Assembly: GCA_017521345.1 (NCBI GenBank)
Contig: JAFXCU010000175.1
Location: 1-7,481, forward strand
Direction of reading: 5' to 3'
Source: Ruminiclostridium sp.
Lineage (GTDB): Bacteria; Bacillota_A; Clostridia; Oscillospirales; Oscillospiraceae
Length of the DNA: 7,481 nt
The translations under genes and the position numbers were made by a program. A model generated the notes under the pieces. It was not told the origin of the DNA and made no database searches. It saw only the letters and a program-made list of their open reading frames with translations. Shown piece after piece: positions 5,415-7,481 of this stretch. Positions within the stretch are counted from its first letter, which is position 1; each line of letters opens with the position of its first letter.

Positions 5415-5423
5415 GATAGGAAT

Positions 5424-5467
5424 AGATGTTGATTTATCAACAAATAAATGTTGACAAATCAACATCT
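5424..5467. promoter_or_regulatory. Tandem MarR-type operators in a 44-bp near-perfect palindrome
   Basis: Two 16-bp palindromes, TGTTGATTTATCAACA (5427-5442) and TGTTGACAAATCAACA (5449-5464), share the arms TGTTGA/TCAACA and have centres 22 bp apart, about two helical turns. Together with flanking bases they form a 19-bp inverted repeat (18 of 19 matching) around AATAAA. Arm length and symmetry suit a dimeric winged-helix MarR protein. The right site contains the -35 box of the marR-type gene, so autorepression is likely. The left site lies 10 bp from the -35 of the divergent CorC-type promoter. Confidence 0.85.
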
Positions 5468-5479
5468 TGGTGCTATCAT
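5451..5479 (+). promoter_or_regulatory. Promoter of the MarR-DegV operon, extended -10
   Basis: TTGACA (5451-5456), 17-nt spacer, TATCAT (5474-5479), with TG at 5471-5472 giving an extended -10. The -35 lies inside the right palindrome, so a bound repressor would exclude RNA polymerase. Confidence 0.88.
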
Positions 5480-5494
5480 GCTGGAAGAAACCTG

Positions 5495-5499
5495 GGAGG
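5495..5499 (+). promoter_or_regulatory. Ribosome binding site deciding the MarR start
   Basis: GGAGG lies 7 nt before ATG 5507. The frame is open back to 5426, but that earlier ATG falls inside the operators and upstream of the promoter's -10. Confidence 0.85.
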
Positions 5500-5506
5500 T
5501 GGACCT

Positions 5507-5944
5507 ATGCTCCAACGATTTCAGTCTTTTGTCACCGGGGTCACCCTGTGCTATAAATCCATTCAAAAGATCAAGGCCACGGAAATGACCGAGTTTGGCT
5601 TGAAGGGGACCCATGTGATGTGCCTCTTCTTTCTGTCCCAGCATCCGGAGGGGCTGACTGCTGCCCAACTCAGCCAGATGTGCGCCGAGGACAAGGCGGC
5701 CATCTCCCGTACCCTTGCCGTCCTTCAGGAGAAGGGCTATATCCAGGCAGGGGAGAAGAAGTACCGTGCCCCCCTCCGTCTGACTCCGGCAGGACAAGCT
5801 CTGGCCAGAGAGATGGAAGCTCTCATCCAGCAGTGGGTGAGCCTGGGAGGAGACGATCTGACCGAAGAGGAACGGACGGTTTTCTACCGTGTCCTGGGAA
5901 AGATCGCTGCCAACCTGGGGGAGCAAATGGAACACAACCTGTAA
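5507..5944 (+). CDS. MarR-family transcriptional regulator, 145 aa
   Basis: This is a dimeric winged helix-turn-helix regulator of the MarR family. An N-terminal dimerisation helix (about 1-25) leads to the core helices 'FGLKGTHVMCLFFLSQHPEG' (30-49) and the helix-turn-helix LTAAQLSQMCAEDKAAISRT (50-69) with recognition helix 'DKAAISRTLAVLQEKGYI' (62-79). A beta wing 'EKKYRAPLRLT' (83-93) and C-terminal helices (about 95-143) that complete the dimer interface follow. Length is normal. Three cysteines (15, 39, 59) could allow redox sensing, but nothing else supports this. The tandem palindromes upstream are its probable operators, giving autorepression. The next gene, a DegV/FakB-type fatty-acid carrier, starts 21 bp downstream without a promoter, so fatty acids or lipid precursors are a plausible inducing signal (inference). 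Confidence 0.92.
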   Translation: MLQRFQSFVTGVTLCYKSIQKIKATEMTEFGLKGTHVMCLFFLSQHPEGLTAAQLSQMCAEDKAAISRTLAVLQEKGYIQAGEKKYRAPLRLTPAGQALAREMEALIQQWVSLGGDDLTEEERTVFYRVLGKIAANLGEQMEHNL

Positions 5945-5965
5945 CCAAGAGAGGAAACCAAATAC

Positions 5966-6814
5966 ATGGCCATTCAGTTTATCATTGATTCTGCATCCGA
6001 CATCCTGCCCCAGGAGGCCCAGTCCCTGGGGCTCATCCACCTGCCTCTGACCGTACAGTTCGGGGAGGACTCCTACCGAGATGCCGTGGACCTGTCCCAT
6101 GAGGCCTTCTACGAGAAGCTGGTGGAGAGCGATGTCCTTCCCACCACCAGCCAGATCTCTCCCGGCGACTTCGCCGCCGCCTATGAGCAGGTGATTGCTG
6201 CCGGGGACGAGGCCGTGGTCATCACCCTGTCGGGCAAGCTGTCCGGCACCTGGCAGAGCGCCGTCATCGCCGCTGAGGGATATGAAGACCGTATCTTCGT
6301 GGTGGACAGCGAAAACGTCTGCATCGGCCAGCGGATCCTGGTCCAGCTGGGTTTATCCCTCCGGGACCGGGGGCTCAGCGCCAAAGAGATCGCGGAGCAG
6401 CTGGACCGGGAGAAGAAAAACATCCGTCTGCTGGCCCTGCTGGACACCCTGGAGTACCTGAAAAAGGGCGGGCGCATCTCTGCTGCCACTGCCTTTGCCG
6501 GGGGACTGCTGTCCATCAAGCCGGTCATCGCCGTAGAGGATGGCCAGGTTGCCATGAAGGGCAAGGCCCGGGGTTCCAAGCAGGGGAACAACCTGCTGCG
6601 CCAGCTGGTCCAGGACTGCGGGGGCATTGACTTTGCAAAACCCTTCGCCCTGGCCTACAGCGGCCTGTCGGACAAGCTCCTGCAGAAGTACATTGACGAC
6701 AGCGGCGAGCTCTGGCAGGGGATGGCTGCCTTCCTGCCCATCACCACCGTGGGCTGTACCATCGGCACCCATGTAGGGCCCGGCGCGGTAGCCGTGGCCT
6801 TCTTTGCAAAATGA
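5966..6814 (+). CDS. DegV/FakB-family fatty-acid-binding protein, 282 aa
   Basis: DegV proteins bind one fatty acid; in Firmicutes the FakB members present it to the kinase FakA, which makes acyl-phosphate for phospholipid synthesis. Visible family features: the N-terminal strand and turn IIDSASDI (6-13); PTTSQISPGDF (59-69), the TSQ(P) ligand-binding motif; ITLSGKLSGTWQSA (86-99); VVDSENVCIGQ (112-122); LEYLKKGGRIS (162-172); GLLSIKPVIAVEDG (180-193); and the C-terminal GTHVGPGAVAVAFF (267-280), whose His/Gly region contacts the carboxylate. Length matches the family. The ATG at 5966 has GAGG about 11 nt upstream, a slightly long spacing. It is the second gene of the MarR operon. FakA is not in the window. 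Which fatty acid is bound cannot be told from the sequence. Confidence 0.93.
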   Translation: MAIQFIIDSASDILPQEAQSLGLIHLPLTVQFGEDSYRDAVDLSHEAFYEKLVESDVLPTTSQISPGDFAAAYEQVIAAGDEAVVITLSGKLSGTWQSAVIAAEGYEDRIFVVDSENVCIGQRILVQLGLSLRDRGLSAKEIAEQLDREKKNIRLLALLDTLEYLKKGGRISAATAFAGGLLSIKPVIAVEDGQVAMKGKARGSKQGNNLLRQLVQDCGGIDFAKPFALAYSGLSDKLLQKYIDDSGELWQGMAAFLPITTVGCTIGTHVGPGAVAVAFFAK

Positions 6815-6819
6815 GAGAG

Positions 6820-6862
6820 AAAAAAGAGGATGCCCGGACGAAACTCGTCCGGGCATCCTCTT
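6820..6862. terminator. Strong bidirectional terminator between DegV and trpB
   Basis: A perfect 18-bp stem (6824-6841 with 6845-6862) with an AAC loop lies between two convergent genes. On the minus strand it ends in six U's (6820-6825), a full terminator for trpB. The plus-strand run (TTGCTGTTTG) is poor but the stem is strong enough to help stop the MarR-DegV transcript. Confidence 0.92.
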
Positions 6863-6875
6863 GCTGTTTGGTAGA

Positions 6876-7481
6876 TCAGCGGATGCCGTAGTGCTCGATG
6901 ACATAGTCCATGTCTTTGTCGCCTCTGCCGGAGAGGTTGATGAGGACGGAGCCGGTGCCCATCTCCTTGGCCAGCTTCATGCCGTAGGCCACAGCGTGGG
7001 CGCTTTCGATGGCGGGGATAATGCCCTCCAGACGGGCCAGCTTGTAGAAAGCGTCGATGGTCTCCTCGTCATCCACCACGTCGTACTTGACGCGGCCGAT
7101 CTCCTGGAGGAAGGCGTGCTCAGGGCCGGAGGAGGGGTAGTCCAGGCCGCTGGCCACGGAGTAGACGGGGGCGGGCTCGCCGTTCTCGTCCATCAGCATG
7201 ATGGAGTTGAAGCCGTGCATGATGCCCTCGGTGCCGTACTTCAGGCTGGCTGCATGGTCGCCCAGCTTGGGGCCGCGGCCCAGAGGCTCCACGCCGTACA
7301 GATCGACAGGGTCGTTCAGGAAGCCGCTGAACATACCGGCGGCGTTGGAGCCGCCGCCCACGCAGGCAACCACAGCGTCGGGCAGCTCACCGGTCATACG
7401 GACGAACTGTTCACGGGCCTCTTCACCCACCACGTGCTGGAAGTCACGGACCAGCATGGGGAAGGGGTGGGGGCCCAGAAC
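6876..7481 (-). CDS. trpB: Tryptophan synthase beta subunit, C-terminal half (partial)
   Basis: TrpB is the pyridoxal-phosphate enzyme that condenses indole with serine to form tryptophan. The frame is open to the window edge, so the visible part is the last 201 residues. The gene starts beyond base 7481; the ATG at 7457 is internal, because 'VLGPHPFP' encoded upstream of it matches the conserved TrpB 'VGPHPYP'. Recognisable parts: [17 protein letters not shown], the phosphate-binding [10 protein letters not shown], '[17 protein letters not shown]' of the COMM/substrate region, the '[11 protein letters not shown]' segment, and the C-terminal serine/glycine motif [14 protein letters not shown]. 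The catalytic lysine lies outside the window. The gene is followed immediately by a terminator and not by trpA, so it is either the last gene of a rearranged trp operon or a stand-alone trpB. Confidence 0.95.
   Translation of the reverse strand, partial: VLGPHPFPMLVRDFQHVVGEEAREQFVRMTGELPDAVVACVGGGSNAAGMFSGFLNDPVDLYGVEPLGRGPKLGDHAASLKYGTEGIMHGFNSIMLMDENGEPAPVYSVASGLDYPSSGPEHAFLQEIGRVKYDVVDDEETIDAFYKLARLEGIIPAIESAHAVAYGMKLAKEMGTGSVLINLSGRGDKDMDYVIEHYGIR

Noticed and set aside
4965..5465. A 166-codon minus-strand frame spanning the divergent region and the start of the CorC-type gene
   Set aside because: It runs through operators, promoter and hairpin and then overlaps the CorC-type gene in another frame. 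The short 25-codon ORF inside the transcript is better placed and has a ribosome binding site.
5459..6100. A 213-codon minus-strand frame opposite the MarR gene
   Set aside because: It is antisense to a clear winged helix-turn-helix gene and covers the intergenic region; no motifs.

Overview
This window looks like a chromosomal segment of a moderately GC-rich member of the Clostridia, most likely an Oscillospirales-type gut anaerobe. That is an inference from the protein families, the strong AGGAGG ribosome binding sites and the style of the intrinsic terminators; no taxonomic marker gene is present. I see no mobile element, CRISPR array, rRNA or tRNA. Eight genes are complete or near-complete, two more are partial or very small, and nearly every transcription unit ends in a clear hairpin terminator.

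Layout: (1) 1-81 is the 3' end of a plus-strand FAD/NAD(P) oxidoreductase of the GltD/NfnB type, followed by a textbook terminator. (2) 227-610, minus, is an MmcQ/YjbR-family protein with its own extended -10 promoter. (3) 734-1096, plus, is a short protein resembling a clostridial Cu/Zn superoxide dismutase that has lost its metal-binding loop. (4) 1137-3711, minus, is a two-gene operon: a PlsC-type acyltransferase carrying a zinc ribbon and an extra C-terminal domain, overlapping by 23 bp with a GltS-type sodium/glutamate symporter. (5) 3893-5203, minus, is a CorC/CNNM-type membrane protein with CBS domains. It starts at TTG and is preceded by a leader of about 175 nt holding a consensus promoter, a 25-codon upstream ORF and an intrinsic-terminator-like hairpin overlapping the end of that ORF. 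(6) 5507-6814, plus, is a two-gene unit: a MarR-family regulator and a DegV/FakB-type fatty-acid-binding protein. Its promoter sits in a pair of near-identical 16-bp palindromes. (7) 6876-7481, minus, is the C-terminal half of tryptophan synthase beta (trpB), ending in a terminator with no trpA after it.

Functional links: the MarR-DegV pair and the PlsC-like enzyme both point to handling of exogenous fatty acids and phospholipid synthesis. The 303-bp divergent region 5204-5506 is the regulatory centre of the window. It contains the probable MarR operators, two strong divergent promoters, and a probable leader-peptide attenuator in front of the CorC-type gene. That attenuator is the best candidate for an undescribed control element here. 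The second candidate is the superoxide-dismutase-like protein without metal ligands.
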